A stretch of 64,000 bases of DNA, taken from contig JANFNE010000040.1 of assembly GCA_024867545.1 (NCBI GenBank), forward strand, positions 413,266-477,265, read 5' to 3'. Shown one piece after another: positions 40,588 through 53,400 of the stretch. How positions within the stretch are numbered: the stretch's first letter is position 1; each line of letters starts with the position of its first letter. Position numbers and translations under genes: made by a program. The notes under the pieces were generated by a model, which saw only the letters and a list, made by a program, of their open reading frames with translations, ran no database searches and was not told the origin of the DNA. This DNA comes from Phytopythium helicoides (lineage: Eukaryota; Oomycota; Peronosporomycetes; Pythiales; Pythiaceae).

Positions 40588-43500
40588 ATGGCGAGCGCCT
40601 ACGTCAAGGCGGAGACGCCTCGCGGGTCCCGAGAGGGCGACAACCGCCTAGAAGTTGCGTTCGAGCGGGCGGCGCCTCCCCCGGGCGAGCCCGAGTCCAA
40701 GCAGACCAACGCCACCGACGGGCGCCTCGTGCCCTTCAAGGAGCTCTTCGGCTACGCGGACGCGACCGACAAGCTGCTCATGGCCATCGGAACGGCTGGC
40801 GCTGTCGGGACGGGCATTGCCCGACCAGGGCTTGTCCTGCTTTTCGGCAACGTCGTCAACTCGTTCAACTCGGTGGAGGACGCAGACGTGCTCGACGAAG
40901 TCAAGCCCGTGGCGCGCAACTTTGTGATCGTCGGAGTCTGCACCATGATCGCCGGGTTTCTTCAAGTCGGCTGCTGGTCCATCGCGGCCTCCAGACAAGC
41001 CAAGCGTATCCGTGCTGCGTACGTCACGCCATCATCCCAAGGAGATCGGGTGGTTCGACGTCAACGACCCCATGGAACTGTCTTCTCGCGTAGCAGCATC
41101 ATCTGTGGCTATTCAAGAGGGGATTGGAGCCAAAGTCAGCGATGCTATCCACTTCATCGCAACTGTGCTCGCTGGCATTGTGATCGGCTTCATCAAGGGA
41201 TGGAAGCTTGCTCTCGTCTTGCTTGCTGCGATCCCATTCCTTGCCGTGAGCGGCTTCATGGCCCGACGATCTATCGGGCAGGCAACTCAGAATGGTATCG
41301 CTGCTTACGGGAAGGCGGGCGCTGTTGCTCAGGAGTCACTCAGCAACATTCGCACCGTGCACATGTTCAACGCTGTGGACCAGTTCGTCGACCGATATTC
41401 CGCATCACTTGAGGAATCGACTCGTGCTGGGATCAAAAAGTCGCTTGCAGTGGGCGTTGGGATGGGAACCATGCAGTTCTTCCTCTTTTGCACGTATGCA
41501 CTCGGCTTCTTTGTCGGTGCGGTGTTCATTGCAAACGACCAACTCGACGGGAATGCCTGCACAGGCTCCGGCTGTTATGACGGTGGGCGAGTGCTTACCA
41601 TTTTTTTCGCAGTATTGATGGGATCTATGGCTCTCGGACAAGCAGGACCGTGTATCCAAGCCATCTTCTCAGCTCGAGCTGCCGCATACGACGTGTTCGA
41701 GGTCATCCGACGCCCCTCACTCATCGACCCCATCAACAAAGAAGGAAAAACACTACCCAAAATCGCAGGACGCATCGACATCCAAGCGGGTCTCCTTCGC
41801 ATACCCTTCGCGACCAGAAGTACAAGTCTGCAGCAACTACTCGCTCTCCATCGCAGCCGGTGAGACCGTCGCTCTCGTTGGACCCAGTGGCAGCGGAAAA
41901 AGTACCGTCATCTCCTTGCTCGAACGATTCTACGACCCCACTCGCCGGAGCCGTCAAGATCGACGGAGAAGACATTCGCAACCTCAACGTCCGCTGGCTG
42001 CGACAACAAGTCGGGTTGGTCGGACAGGAACCCGTGCTGTTCGCCACGACCATCATGGAGAACATCCGGTCGGGTCGACCCCGGAGCCACCGACAGCGAG
42101 GTCGTGGAGGCTGCCAAGATGGCGAACGCTTTCTCCTTCATTTCCGAGTTCCCCGAAGGTTTCTCGACCGAGGTTGGTGAACGAGGCACGCAACTGTCCG
42201 GTGGTCAAAAGCAGCGCATCGCCATCGCGCGCGCCATCATCAAGAACCCGCCGATCTTTGTTGCTTGACGAAGCCACCAGTGCGCTTGACACGGAGAGTG
42301 AGCGCATCGTGCAAGAGTCTCTGGACAAGTTACTCGCGGGTTCAAAGCGGACGACGATCATCGTGGCTCATCGCCTGTCGACGATTCGTGGAGCGGATCG
42401 CATCGCTGTTCACAGCAATGGTCGCATTGTGGAGCTTGGTTCTCACGACGAGCTGATCAGGATTCCGAACGGACATTATGCTCTATTGTTGGCTGCGCAG
42501 GATCAGGCTGCGAAGAAGGCGAAGGAAGATGCTATCGAGTCGCTGGATACTTTCCAAGTTGATGTAGGGAACGATACACGATCACGTGGAGCTTCGCGCA
42601 AATCCAGTCACTCTAGTATGCGTGAGGCCATACTCAATAAGATCGAAACCGACGATAGCGACTCTGACACTGCAGTTGATGGTGAAGAGATCGAGAATGT
42701 CCCAAGCTCTCGCATTTGGAAACTCAGTGCTCCAGAGTGGAAGTTCATGGTGATTGGAGGGGTTGCTACGATTGTGAATTCGGCAGTGTTTCCATCTTGG
42801 GGGTTTTGTCTAGCAAAAATCACGACTCTTTTCTTCGACTACAGCAAGACCAAGCCACGAAATGCTCCACGACATGCGTATATGGGTCGCCGTTCTACTG
42901 TCGATTGCAGTTGCAGTCGGGACTTCAAATGTACTCCAGCGCTACGGCTTCGGTGTCACTTCTGAGAGACTCATTGCTCGAGTTCGGCGTATGACTTTTA
43001 GTGCGATGCTCCGGCAAGACGTCGGATGGTTCGATTCCAAGCGGAACTCATCTGGAGCACTCATTTCTCGCCTAGCTACGGACTCAGCTATCCTCCAGGC
43101 TACGACTTCAGACTTTCTGTATCAGAAACTTGTCCAAATCACGACACTGAGTATTGCGCTCGCGATCGCGTTTGCGTACAGTTGGCAAATCACACTCATC
43201 ATGTTTGCAACCATCCCCTTAATGGTTGTCGGAACATACTTTCGATTTAAACAAGTCGGCGGGAAGTTGACGGACAAGAAGCACAACGATGCTGATGCTG
43301 CGCTGGATCACTGCTCTCCGAGGCGATTGATGCGATCCGTACAGTCGCTTCTTTCAGCATGGAGCAGGATCTCACGACGCGTTATGTGCAATACCTTGAA
43401 GTTTCTGATCACGAGGACCGCGGTGAAGCACTCACAGCCGGTGCGGCCTTCGGTTATTCTCAAGGCATCAACTTTCTCTCAGTTGCTTTTGTCTTTTACA

Positions 43501-44522
43501 TCGGCGCTATATGGGTATCCAACGGACATATCAACTTCAGTGACATGTTTGTCGCTTTGATGACACTAATGATGTCAACTTTTCTCGCTCGGAATGGCAT
43601 CCCAAGACGTCATCGACTCCAGCAAAGCCAAACGAGCTGCCATCAACGTCTTCTCCATCATCGACAGAGTGCCACCCATCGACGCCACAAACAACTCCGG
43701 AAAACAACTACACAACATCCAAGGTCACATCGAGTTCCGAAACCTACAGTTCACGTACCCGTCGAGACCCGACTCACAAGTCTACTCCAATTACTCGCTC
43801 AGCATCCAACCGGGACAACCGTCGCGCTCGTCGGAGCCAGCGGCAGCGGCAAGTCCACCGCCATCTCGCTGCTCGAGCGCTTCTACGACCCGACCGCCGG
43901 CTCCATCACGCTCGACGGCACCGACATCCGCGAGCTGAGTCTGCCGTGGCTGCGCGACCGTATCTCACTGGTGAGCCAGGAACCCGTGCTGTTCTCTGGT
44001 ACCATCGCAGACAACATTGCGATGGGTCGAGCCGCTGGTGTCAGTGGAGGAATCGGAGGAGGAGGATCCAGTATGGGTCGTAGTGAAGTGACTCGCGAAG
44101 AGATCGAGGAAGCCGCGAAGCGCGCCAACGCCTACGACTTCATCGTCAACTTCCCCGACGGTTTCGACACGGACGTGGGCGACCGTGGCGCACAGGTGTC
44201 CGGAGGACAGAAGCAGCGCATCGCCATCGCGCGCGCCATCCTGCGCGACCCAGACGTGCTGCTGCTGGACGAGGCCACGAGCGCGCTGGACAACGAGAGC
44301 GAGCGTGTGGTGCAGGCGTCGTTGGACGCGCTGCTGGCCGCCAAGAAGCGCACGACCATCGTGGTGGCGCACCGGTTGTCGACGGTGCGGAACGCGGACG
44401 TGATCGCGGTGACGAGCGGTGGCGAGATCGTGGAGCGCGGGAGCCACGAGCAGCTGATGCGCAAGCAGGACGGCATCTACCGTCGTATGGTGGAGCAGCA
44501 GGCGAGTGCTCCTAGCGAGTGA
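40588..44522 (+). pseudogene. ABCB/MDR-type ABC transporter (full, two halves), frame-broken
   Basis: Full P-glycoprotein-like exporter of the plasma or organelle membrane, about 1,300 codons, start ATG 40588 in good context (CTCCATGGCG). Layout is TMD1-NBD1-TMD2-NBD2. TMD1 pieces: TDKLLMAIGTAGAVGTGIAR, KEIGWFDVNDP. NBD1: Walker [10 protein letters not shown] (about 41880), signature [15 protein letters not shown] (about 42195), Walker [14 protein letters not shown]2: MLRQDVGWFDSKRNSSGALI. NBD2: Walker [10 protein letters not shown] (about 43835), signature [15 protein letters not shown], Walker [14 protein letters not shown]-loop [10 protein letters not shown]. It would export lipophilic compounds using ATP. 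At least seven one- or two-base frame changes (near 41023, 41800, 41910, 42065, 42250, 42850, 43310, 43590) break it although motifs are conserved, which suggests assembly indels or recent decay. Confidence 0.85.
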
Positions 44523-45533
44523 GCGACGACTGAGGTTTGTGAGGCGGTGTGTAGGATGCGTGATGGATAGGTTTTGCATGATGATTGCATTTGGCTTACA
44601 CGATTGAAGTTGATCCCTCAGCTACGAGTTACTATGGTCAATGTCTTTGCTCTGGTACAAGGGTCTTGTTTTCTTTTTCTTTCGACTCACTCTTTTTATT
44701 CGAGTAGACTCCTGTCTGCAGAGCGTTTGCATCATAACGACGTGGATGGAAGCCGACCTCGCGTATCCGTGGATCGCTGGCACAGCTTGCTTGCATGAAT
44801 CAATCAATCACGAACACCACGGAATTGGCCACTCTGGAGAGAAACGATACTGTACGAGATTGTCAGATGTACGTGTACAGCGGTCGTGTACCGTGTGCGC
44901 GGGCGTCATCCAGCCAGGACTGCGATGAGACTTTGGTGCTGCATGGGGTGCGTCGTGCGCATCTTTGCGGTGTTGAAGCTGGCGGGAGAGCGCCTGGTTT
45001 TTGACAGGCATGTCACGTTTCAAGTTGATTGATTGATTCCTTTCAGACGGTAAGTTACTTACGGGATGTCGTTTCTTTCAAATACACAGAATTGTACACA
45101 CATGCACAAATGTCGAAAACGTTGGTAAGTTACACAGTCGCAAACCGGAAGCTGAAGTTTCACACGTGTCACTGTGACAAGTATACTACAATCAAGTCGA
45201 GACCACACTGCCCTCCACTCTCCTGTCTACACCTCCACCTCCACCTCCACCTCGAGCGAGACAGCTCCGGTCATGTGCACACGAAATAAAACCTCCCCAA
45301 GCACCACGACTGCCTGCAGTCCGTATAGTCCGTATGCATCTATCCAGCACAGGCGGCACTGCCCGCCCAATCAGGCGGCAAGACACCGCCGCGCTTCGTT
45401 GTGCTTGGATCAAGCAGCGACTAGAGACGCGAGCCGCGAGCAAGCAAATCGGCTAGCGACAGGAACGAGCGCCAACTGCAACTCGGTCCATGGTGGCGGC
45501 GGCACTCACGCCAAGCGACCTATCATGCCGGTC
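44523..45533. other. Intergenic region between the two transporters
   Basis: No supported gene. Contains a CCACCT microsatellite at about 45230-45252. Short frames show no family features. Confidence 0.6.
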
Positions 45534-45549
45534 TCTCACTTTCCAATTT
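45534..45549 (+). promoter_or_regulatory. Oomycete Inr/FPR core promoter of the sugar transporter
   Basis: TCTCACTTTCCAATTT matches the oomycete core promoter consensus at 14 of 16 positions, including the CAATTT half. It lies about 140 bp before the ATG. Confidence 0.65.
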
Positions 45550-45690
45550 CACAAGCATCCATCAGTCGTTGGCCAACCAAGCGACCTTCAGTACCAACCG
45601 ACTGATCGAGTGAACAAGTGTATAAGTGAACAAGTGAAACAAGTGAGTGAGTGACTAGCAACCACCTACCCAAACAAACAACCAGCCACC

Positions 45691-47205
45691 ATGGCGATCG
45701 CCTCCCAAGCCAACACGGACGAGATCTACTCGGAGGCCATGTCGCCTGCCAACAACAACAAACAACCCCGCGAGCACCTTCGACGAGGCCAACAAGGCCG
45801 CCGCCAGACGACTCAAGCCAACGCCATCCTCTACTCGAGCATCCTCATCGCGCTGCTACAGCCCTTCCAGAGCGGATGGTCCACCTCGCAGCTCAACCTC
45901 TCGCAGTTCAGCGACACGGACGAGTGCAACGCCGACCCCATCGTGCCAGGCACGTGCCTCATGTTCCCCGGACACTCCAAGCTCGAGTGGACGTTCGCCG
46001 TCAACGCGTGGATCTTCGGCGGCATGGTCGGCAGCATGACGTGCGGACACTTCAGCGACCTGTGGGGCCGCAAGAAGCTGCTCTTCGTCAACTGCTTCTT
46101 CATCATCGTCGGCGCCGTCATCCAGATGTCCGTGTCCAACGTCTGGCCGTTCGCCGTGGGTCGCCTCGTCTCGGGAATCGCCTCTGGAGCCGCCACCGGC
46201 ACGCTCGGCGCGTACGTCAACGAGCTGTCGCCGCCGCACATGCGCAACATCCTGGGTCTCGGTCTGCAGATCTCGGTCACCATCGGCATCTTGTTCCCGG
46301 CCATCACCTTCTTCTTCGCTAACACGAGCAGCGGCTGGCGGTACCTGGCGGGATTCCCCATCATCCTGGCCGTGCTCTTCTGGTGTTTGCTCCGAAGTTC
46401 GCTGTCGAGAGTCCCGCGTGGCTGCTCATGAAGAACGCCGCGAGGAGGCCAAGCAGGTCATCGCGCGTCTGTACGGCGAGGAGAACGTCTACACGGTGCT
46501 GTCGTGGCTCGAGGCGAGTAACAAAGCCGAGCGATGCCGAGCTGGGCCAGCCGCTCATGGAGACGACGACCCAGAAGGAGTCGCTGTTCTCGCCCAAGTA
46601 CCGCCTGCAGCTCGCCAGCCGCCGTGCTGCTCTCGTGCTCGCAGCAGCTGTCCGGTATCAACGCCGTCTTCTACTACTCGGGAGACATCTTCAAGGACGC
46701 CGGCATCTCTGACCCGCGCGTCGGCACGCTCATCATCGACTTCATCAACATCTGGCCCGCCTTCTTCACGGGGATGCTCGCCGTGCGCTTCGGCAACCGC
46801 AACATGATCCTATGGGGTCTCGCAGGCATGTTCGTCATGTCCGTGCTCATGACTGTCGCCAACCTCGTCGACGTGTCGGCGCTCTCCATCGTCTTCACGG
46901 CGCTCTACGTCATCGCGTTCGGCGTCACGCTCGGTCCGCTCGTCTTCGTCATCACGGCCGATTTGTTCCCGGACGAGGTGCGCGCCTCGGCCACGTCCAT
47001 CGGCATCGGCTGCAACTGGCTGTGCAACCTCATCGTCGGTGTCGGGTACCCGTACGTGGCGGACGCGTTGGATGACTGGAGTTACGCGCCGTTCGTGGTG
47101 CTGCTGGCACTCTTCTACTTGTTGTCGCTCAAGCTGGTGCCGGAGACGTCGGGCAAGACGTCCGAGGAGGTGTTGGCGGAGTACGAGGAGCGTCGTCGTC
47201 GCTAA
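45691..47205 (+). pseudogene. MFS sugar (hexose-type) transporter, frame-broken
   Basis: About 500 codons, start ATG 45691 in a perfect CCACCATGG context. Twelve-helix sugar porter family: SGWSTSQLNLS near helix 1, LWGRKKLLFVNCFF (loop 2-3 motif), VGRLVSGIASGAATGTLGAY, YVNELSPPHMRN, then VESPAWLLMKN (the PESPRWL-like loop 6 motif), CSQQLSGINAVFYYSGDIFK (helix 7 QQLSG), ADLFPDEVRASATS and LVPETSGKTSEEVL (C-terminal PETKG-like). It would move hexose across the plasma membrane. Four small frame changes cluster at 46385-46620 in the central loop; both halves are otherwise intact. As in the ABC gene, this could be a sequencing error in a live gene. Confidence 0.88.
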
Positions 47206-47785
47206 TTAGGTGTTGTGTAATACAATGTCGAGATATTCTTTTGCAGACTTTGTCAAAAGACCGTACGCTGCTGAGCTTTGTGATTGTGAAAGCAACAGTG
47301 ATGGAGCGAATTTAGTGGATTGTATGGGTGATTTCCTGGCAGCGGTTTCGCAGATACCGCGAAGGAAATTGTCGATTCTAGATCACGAGAGTAGATATAG
47401 CTCAGTTTAGAATCGGCAACGCGGAGCGCAAGCCCGCCACGCCACGCCCCTGATCAACAATTTGCCCCAAGAGATTGCTAGAAACCAATATATACAGATT
47501 GTAGAACTCTCTGAGCAGTGGCTTTTTGAGTAGTCATCAAGTTCTTTCAGTCAGCATTTTCCCTCAGTTCTGGAGCGGCTCGTTTTTCCCCCGTACGCGT
47601 ACATTGGAAATGCTTGAGTTCAGGGTAAGGACGACTGAGGACGACTGACGATCAACTATGGATATGGATGAGTGATTGTGAGACGGTTAACCTTTCGGCT
47701 ATACGGGAATGAGTACCTACTTGTCCGTGTGTGTGCCTTTCTCGACACCACTAATACAGATGGCGCTGTGCGCTCCTAGAGCCGA
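47206..47785. other. Region between convergent sugar transporter and Fanzor
   Basis: No protein gene supported. It lies 3' of the Fanzor reading frame, the side where TnpB/Fanzor guide RNAs and the element end are expected, so on the minus strand it is the place to look for a guide RNA. No clear element end was found by eye. Confidence 0.5.
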
Positions 47786-49406
47786 TTACCGGAATGCTGG
47801 TCGTGTTCGCGTCGTCGAAATGCTGAGAATGCGCCCATGCCCTCGCAGCTTGCTCTTGAGCAGCTCGAGAATGTTGATGGCCGCGTTGGCGTCGCGGTTC
47901 AATACTGGGCTGTGCACTCGGCATTCTCGCAGCGAAGAACAGCGTGGCAAACCTCCACACGGAGGGCGCCACGAGACGTATCGGGTGGAACTGCTTTGCC
48001 ATTGATTCGCCGTCGCTTGGGTCGTTCGACTCCTCTTGGGTATACTAGTTTCGGGTAGCGAACTTGAGCGAGGCGTTGGTGACACCGCGAGCAGAGCTTA
48101 CTCGTCATGAACACGTTCATGCTAATCACCAGGGCCCGCTTCTTCAGGGCCGCTTTCAGCTTTTTGACAGGGGATGCTGGATGGCCGCGGATGCCACTCC
48201 CTCCACTCCAGTCACCGTATGCTACGCAGTTGCGCACACTCACAGCCGGAACAACACGTTCAGCAATAGCATCGATCGCAACGCGCGCCATTCTTTGCCG
48301 ATAAAAGCGCCACTTCTTATACTTGTGTTCCTCGCTGAATCGCAAAAGGAACGGCAAGTGTTTCCAAAAGTAGGCAAGCCGCTTCAGGTATGAAGTGTAG
48401 CTTGACGTCTTGAAAGATGGCATCTCCTTGATAACCAGCGCATACTCCGCGTGTTGCTGCTTCTGAGATGTGTGGAAGGCGTTGAAGCGATTGAACCCTG
48501 CCAAATGGTGATACTCGCGCGAGGTTACACTGATCACTTCGACGGCTTCTCAGCATTTCGAGAGGTAATCTTTGGCCGACGTATCCAGTGCGGGAACCCA
48601 CCAGTCCTGCTAGCTCGTCCGCGCCGTCGACGACGCCGGGCAGACCGTCGACGAGTACGTGGGATAGTAGCATCCTTGAGCAGAACTTCTCGAGCGGCAG
48701 TACACACGGCCCGCATCCCTGGGTCAATACCCACGAGCATCTGTGGTTGTAATTCGGAGGAATCTGCTCAGAATCATCTCCAGAAGCACTGGCTCGAGTG
48801 TAGTAGTGAACCGAAGCGCTGTATCCGTCGGTGGAGATGCTATTAGCAAAGAGATGACTGGCATAAGCGTACTTTTCTTCCACCGAGAGGGAACGGAACT
48901 CTGCAGTTGATCGTAAAGGCGAGTCTGCGCGCATAGTCTCCAAATGCTCAATCGAAAAAGCCGTCCGCATCACAGTCCATTTGTTCTTCGAGAATGACCG
49001 ATAAGAGAGCTCAAGGCCGGGGATGCGCCACTCATCGAGGACATTGTGTCCATCTCGGACGCGAATGCGCTGGTTAAAACCCGGCTAGGGTCGAGCCGTT
49101 GATTTGAATATGAGCGCCGATATAGGATCGAGAGACTGGGAAAATGGAGAAAGCTTTCACTCCCTTTTCGCATTCCACTAGCTCATCCGAGCTTCCACAG
49201 CGACTTGAATTCCCACGTCAGCAGCACGTAGAAATTCAGGTTGTTCTCAATGTTGTCTGGCCACGGTATCGTCTGCTCACTCCACGGCTGCCCTCCTTCT
49301 GAAAGAATGTCACGCATCTGTAGAGACTCCACCAGCGACGTCTCTCGGATGTTGAAACAGGACGCAACGACTTCGTTGACCAACCGCTTTTTCGCCTTCT
49401 TCTCAC
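47786..49406 (-). pseudogene. Fanzor (eukaryotic TnpB relative), C-terminal three-quarters
   Basis: Relative of transposon TnpB nucleases, which cut DNA guided by RNA. Visible parts in order: FSIFPVSRSYIGAHIQING, IPGLELSYRSFSKNKW, RuvC-I GIDPGMR (about 48715-48735), a helical insert (HEYALVIKEMPSFKTSSY-like region), YGDWSGGSGIRGHPASPVKK (RuvC-II region; the usual Glu is not obvious), FMTSKLCSRCHQ, the second zinc pair CENAEC and RuvC-III NRDANAAINIL (about 47875-47905). Stop at 47786. Frame changes occur near 49190, 49075, 48735, 48530 and 47905; the last turns the expected Trp codon before NRD into a stop by one missing G. The segment ends at 49406, where Gypsy element 2 is inserted; the N-terminus is at 62397-63041. 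Confidence 0.85.
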
Positions 49407-50383
49407 TGTGATGAAGCGCTGCAGAATCAGCCCGAGCATTCACTCCTGCAGAGGCACCTCAGCGTCCTTGAGACGCGCGCATACTTGGCCTCAGTATTGA
49501 AGTCATTCTCTAGGATAAAATATAGCTCCTTAGACCTCTCTGGGGGAAGTACCCCTAGAGAGGTACCCCTGTTCCCTTTTTGGGGATCAGGGAAGAGTTG
49601 GTGTGGGCCACACCGCTCAACAAAGACGGGCTGGCCTCTGACTGGCTTCCCGTGGGTTCGTTATCAGACCTCTATCACCAGAACTGCAAGGATAAAAAAG
49701 TAGAGGTAGCAGAGACAGTAAGACTTTCAATACAGACTTCCGCTATCTCCCTCTATCGCGCGCAAGGAAGAACAAGCTCTCCAGAGAGGGAAACCTCTTT
49801 GGGGCTTGAGGAGGTCAACCGCGCGTTGCTCCAAGGCCAACACCCGATCGGTAAGTCACGCAGTGGCGTGTACATTACTGGTTGGTTCCATATTTCTCGG
49901 CCCAGTGCTGGACGATCGCTTTGAGTGTGGCGACACGTCTGGCATTGGTGTCCGACTTCATATTCTGTCTGAGGAAGGTCCCGCGGAGCCTCCTCGGCTA
50001 ATTTCATCCGCGTTTTCGGCTGTGGCGGTTTAGCAGAGCCCACAGCGTCATTACTCATCTGCCGACGGGTTCCCTAGCCTGAAAAGGTTAGCGGAGCCAT
50101 TGTGTGTACTAATATCGTTTGTTTGTTCAGGAGAAGAGAGGGGAAGCGCCGTCGCCTGCCTGGTCGTCGGCTCCTACGCGCGCGTTTAGAACTCCTGGTC
50201 CCCCGGACGGAACCAACGGGGATCACAACGCTCCGGTACTGACCAAGCGGGCCAAGTCAGCGTCTCCCCCAGGGAGATCAAGACCGAAGCTCGCTGCGGA
50301 GGGCTGAGATTACTCGCCCAAGGGTGAGACTACTCCCCTAAATCCGCCTATCGACCCGTCATGGAGGGCGCCGCATCATCACA
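49407..50383 (+). repeat. 5' LTR of element 2
   Basis: Starts TGTGATGAAGCGCTGCAGAA and ends CGCATCATCACA, followed by GC and the primer binding site. The last part contains an ATG (50361) whose frame runs through the primer binding site into the gag leader. Confidence 0.93.
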
Positions 50384-50385
50384 GC

Positions 50386-50403
50386 TGGTGCGCATGCCCG
50401 GAT
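50386..50403 (+). other. Primer binding site of element 2
   Basis: TGGTGCGCATGCCCGGAT, identical to that of element 1 (3821-3838), two bases after the LTR. Confidence 0.8.
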
Positions 50404-53400
50404 CGGGAGTTAATGCGCGTGAGGAACCACCAAGCGACCAGCAGAGTGCATCTGGTGCACCTGCTGCTCAAGAAGAGAAGATCGAAGTCGCAAGAGGAAG
50501 CGCGACAAGAAGAAGAGCATCAAGAGAAGGTGAAAGTCCAAGCAATCGTGTCCTCGAGAGTTACCTGCACCTGCGCCGTCTGGAGAAGCTCCGGGCTCCG
50601 TTCTGGGGCCTGTCGATGGTCTCCCGGCACAGCAAGGTGCTGTTCAAGTTGAAGTTACCTCTGCAGATGTCTACCGTGATGCCCAACGGGCGTCGGATCT
50701 CGCGCTAGTCGGCGCTGAGTCATCCTCGACTGAGTATCTCGTCGGCGGTCGCGCTGCGGAGTTCGCGTCAGCTACCTACGCTCGAGCAGTCGCACACGCG
50801 ATGGACTCACAACCTCAAGTTGCTCAATGGCCTTGGATGGCTCGTCAGGAGCCGCCCGCCGTACATCAGCTACTGCTGCAAGACGTCCCAGTCAGGAGTC
50901 TGCTGGATACCGACGTCGTCGAGTACGTGGAATACCTCAAGATGCGATGGCAAGGCCGCAACCGTGGGCTGAACTACCCACGAGACCCCGTGTACTCGCA
51001 TGTCAGCCGAGAACGCATCACGGAATGGGTCGCCGCAACTGTTCGACTCAACCACTACTTGCGCGAGCGCGTCGAGCGATCGCCTGGGGCGTTGTGGCTC
51101 TCCATGCTTCGCATCCGCCATGTGTGCCTCCCCGTGCCGTCCGACTTGCGCGCGTTCAACGTGCCTCTGGGTGCGCTCTCTGCACCCGAGGTACTCGTCG
51201 TGCTGCAGACGGCACTAGAAGAAGCTGGTTACGAGTTCTTCAACGTGGCACCGGAATGGTTTTCGCACCCAGAGACTCGAGATACTCCTGTGGAAGTGGT
51301 TCGCGGCGAGGTTCAAGACTTGCTTGCGGCCATGGAACCGATGATGAAGATCTGGAGGTGGGTCATCGAAGATGCAACCTGCACCATGTCGTCGGTGGAA
51401 CGACCGTTCATCCACGTGGAGGACATCCCGATGTGGAGATGCTCGAAGTCGACAGCGAAGGAGACGTGCTCATGATTGAAGGTGCCAAGGAGTTCCTGAC
51501 CAACGACCTGATTCTGCGCGTCCGCACTGTGAGTGAGCGGCGAGCCGGAAGCGACTCGACGGACTCGGGGAACATCATCCCCAGGAAGAGACGCCCCTCA
51601 AGGCCTTTTGGACCCGGCTCCGATATGTCGTTGCCAGCAGGATTCGGCTCGAACGCGTCGTCAGAAAGTCCGTTCCAGTCCCCAGTGTTATGGGATCACG
51701 AGATGCCTGAGGAAGCAAGCGGAAATGGTTTCGCATCTACAGGAGCTGTTTTAGGCCCTGCGGTAATGATGGCGCAAGCCGTCATGACACCAGCGACAAC
51801 TCAGTACGCGCCGGATGCACTAATCCTCACTGAGAAGCACTATGACGCGCCTATCGAAGCAGCCACACTGCCAGCCGTGCCAGAAACCCCACCGAGAGCA
51901 GTTACTCCCCCTCACGGAGTCGAGTTTCAGTCCTGCACCATCTGTTGCTGACACTGTCAGTGAAGAGGCCCGGCAAATCCAAGCTCTCCAGCGACAAATC
52001 GCTGAAATGCAGCTGCAGAGCCAATTGGCTCTAGAGCAACAACGTCTGCAAGCGGAGCAAGAGAGGCAGCGGTTCGCCCAACAGCAACAAGTGCTGCAGG
52101 AGGAGGTGTCGAAGCTTCAACTGGCCAGCACTCAAGATCACCAAGCGTGGAGTGCACAAGTCCGTCAGCACCAGAGTGAGCTGCAACAGCAAGCGCAACA
52201 GGCTGAACAGCGGCACGAGGCCGAGAAGACTCACATGCGGGAAGAGTTCAAGCGGATGACGACTACAGGCTACAAAGAGTTCACGAACGCGCAGAGGAAA
52301 AGCACCAAGCACCCTGCGAGCGGCCGAGAAAATCCGCGTAGAACGTGAAGAGCTCCTCAAGCAACAGCTACAGCAGCAGATGCAACAACAACTGCGTCAA
52401 CAACAGCTGCAGTTTCAGCAACAGCAAGAGCAACTACGTCTGCAGCAAGAGAGCGAACGTCGTCAACGCGAAGCGGATCAACAGCGTCGCGACGCGCAAG
52501 CCAAGCGCGTGAAACAAGAGTTGGAGAGGCTGCGCCAGCAGCAAGCGAGCGTACAGCTGGCTCTGTCGACAGCGCCGCCCTCGTCGACTCCTCCGCCTAC
52601 AAGTGCTGCTGCCGCCGCGCCACCGCACGCCACGTACTCGACAAGCGCGTTCACGTCGGCGCCCTTTGGGACTCGCGCGGCTACCCCGATGCCCGCTGTG
52701 TCAAGCTCCGTCGCGTCTATATCCGGCCCGCCTGTGACTTCGGCGTTCGTATCGAGACCGTTCGGCAGTGCGTCAGCTACGTCGGCCGCCCCGGCTCAGA
52801 ATTTCCAGTCGACTACCGTCCCGTTCGGATACCGCGGGAGTGTCCCACCGTGGCACCCAACTTCAAGTGGGGGCTTTGGAGGTGGCAGCGGATCGTCGAG
52901 CGGGTTTGGAGGCGGAAGAGAGCCTTCTCGAGGAGCAATGGAGCAGAACTGCCTGCAGAAGGAAGTCCTTCGGGCGCCTCGAGTCAACCAGCGGCTGCAC
53001 AAAGCACCACGGCTCAAACCGTCGGGTTCCGGATGATGATGCCATTCAGCTCAATCACGTACTTCAAGGGAGATGGGCCGCTAGACGCTCGCAAGCGGTG
53101 GTGGAACGAGTTCACCTACACAGCGGACGCATGCATGTGGAAGCCTGAGGAGAGGTGCAAATACTTGCCGATGTGGCTGGAAGGAAGCGCTCACGCGTGG
53201 TACCGACAGCTCGCTCCGACTGACAAGCAGACATGGAAGATGTTATCAAGGAAGTTTTACGACCAGTTCTGCACAGCGTCGGACACGGCTATGGAGGAAT
53301 ATCTTGCAATGACACCTGAACGAGGCATCAAACCGCTGCACTTCCTGTGGAAATTGAACGCCGCTGCAACGAGAGCACAAAGTGGACACGTCTACAGCCA

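Noticed and set aside
47210..47410. Small plus-strand protein of 66 aa after the sugar transporter
   Set aside because: No family features, no promoter motif seen; probably chance.
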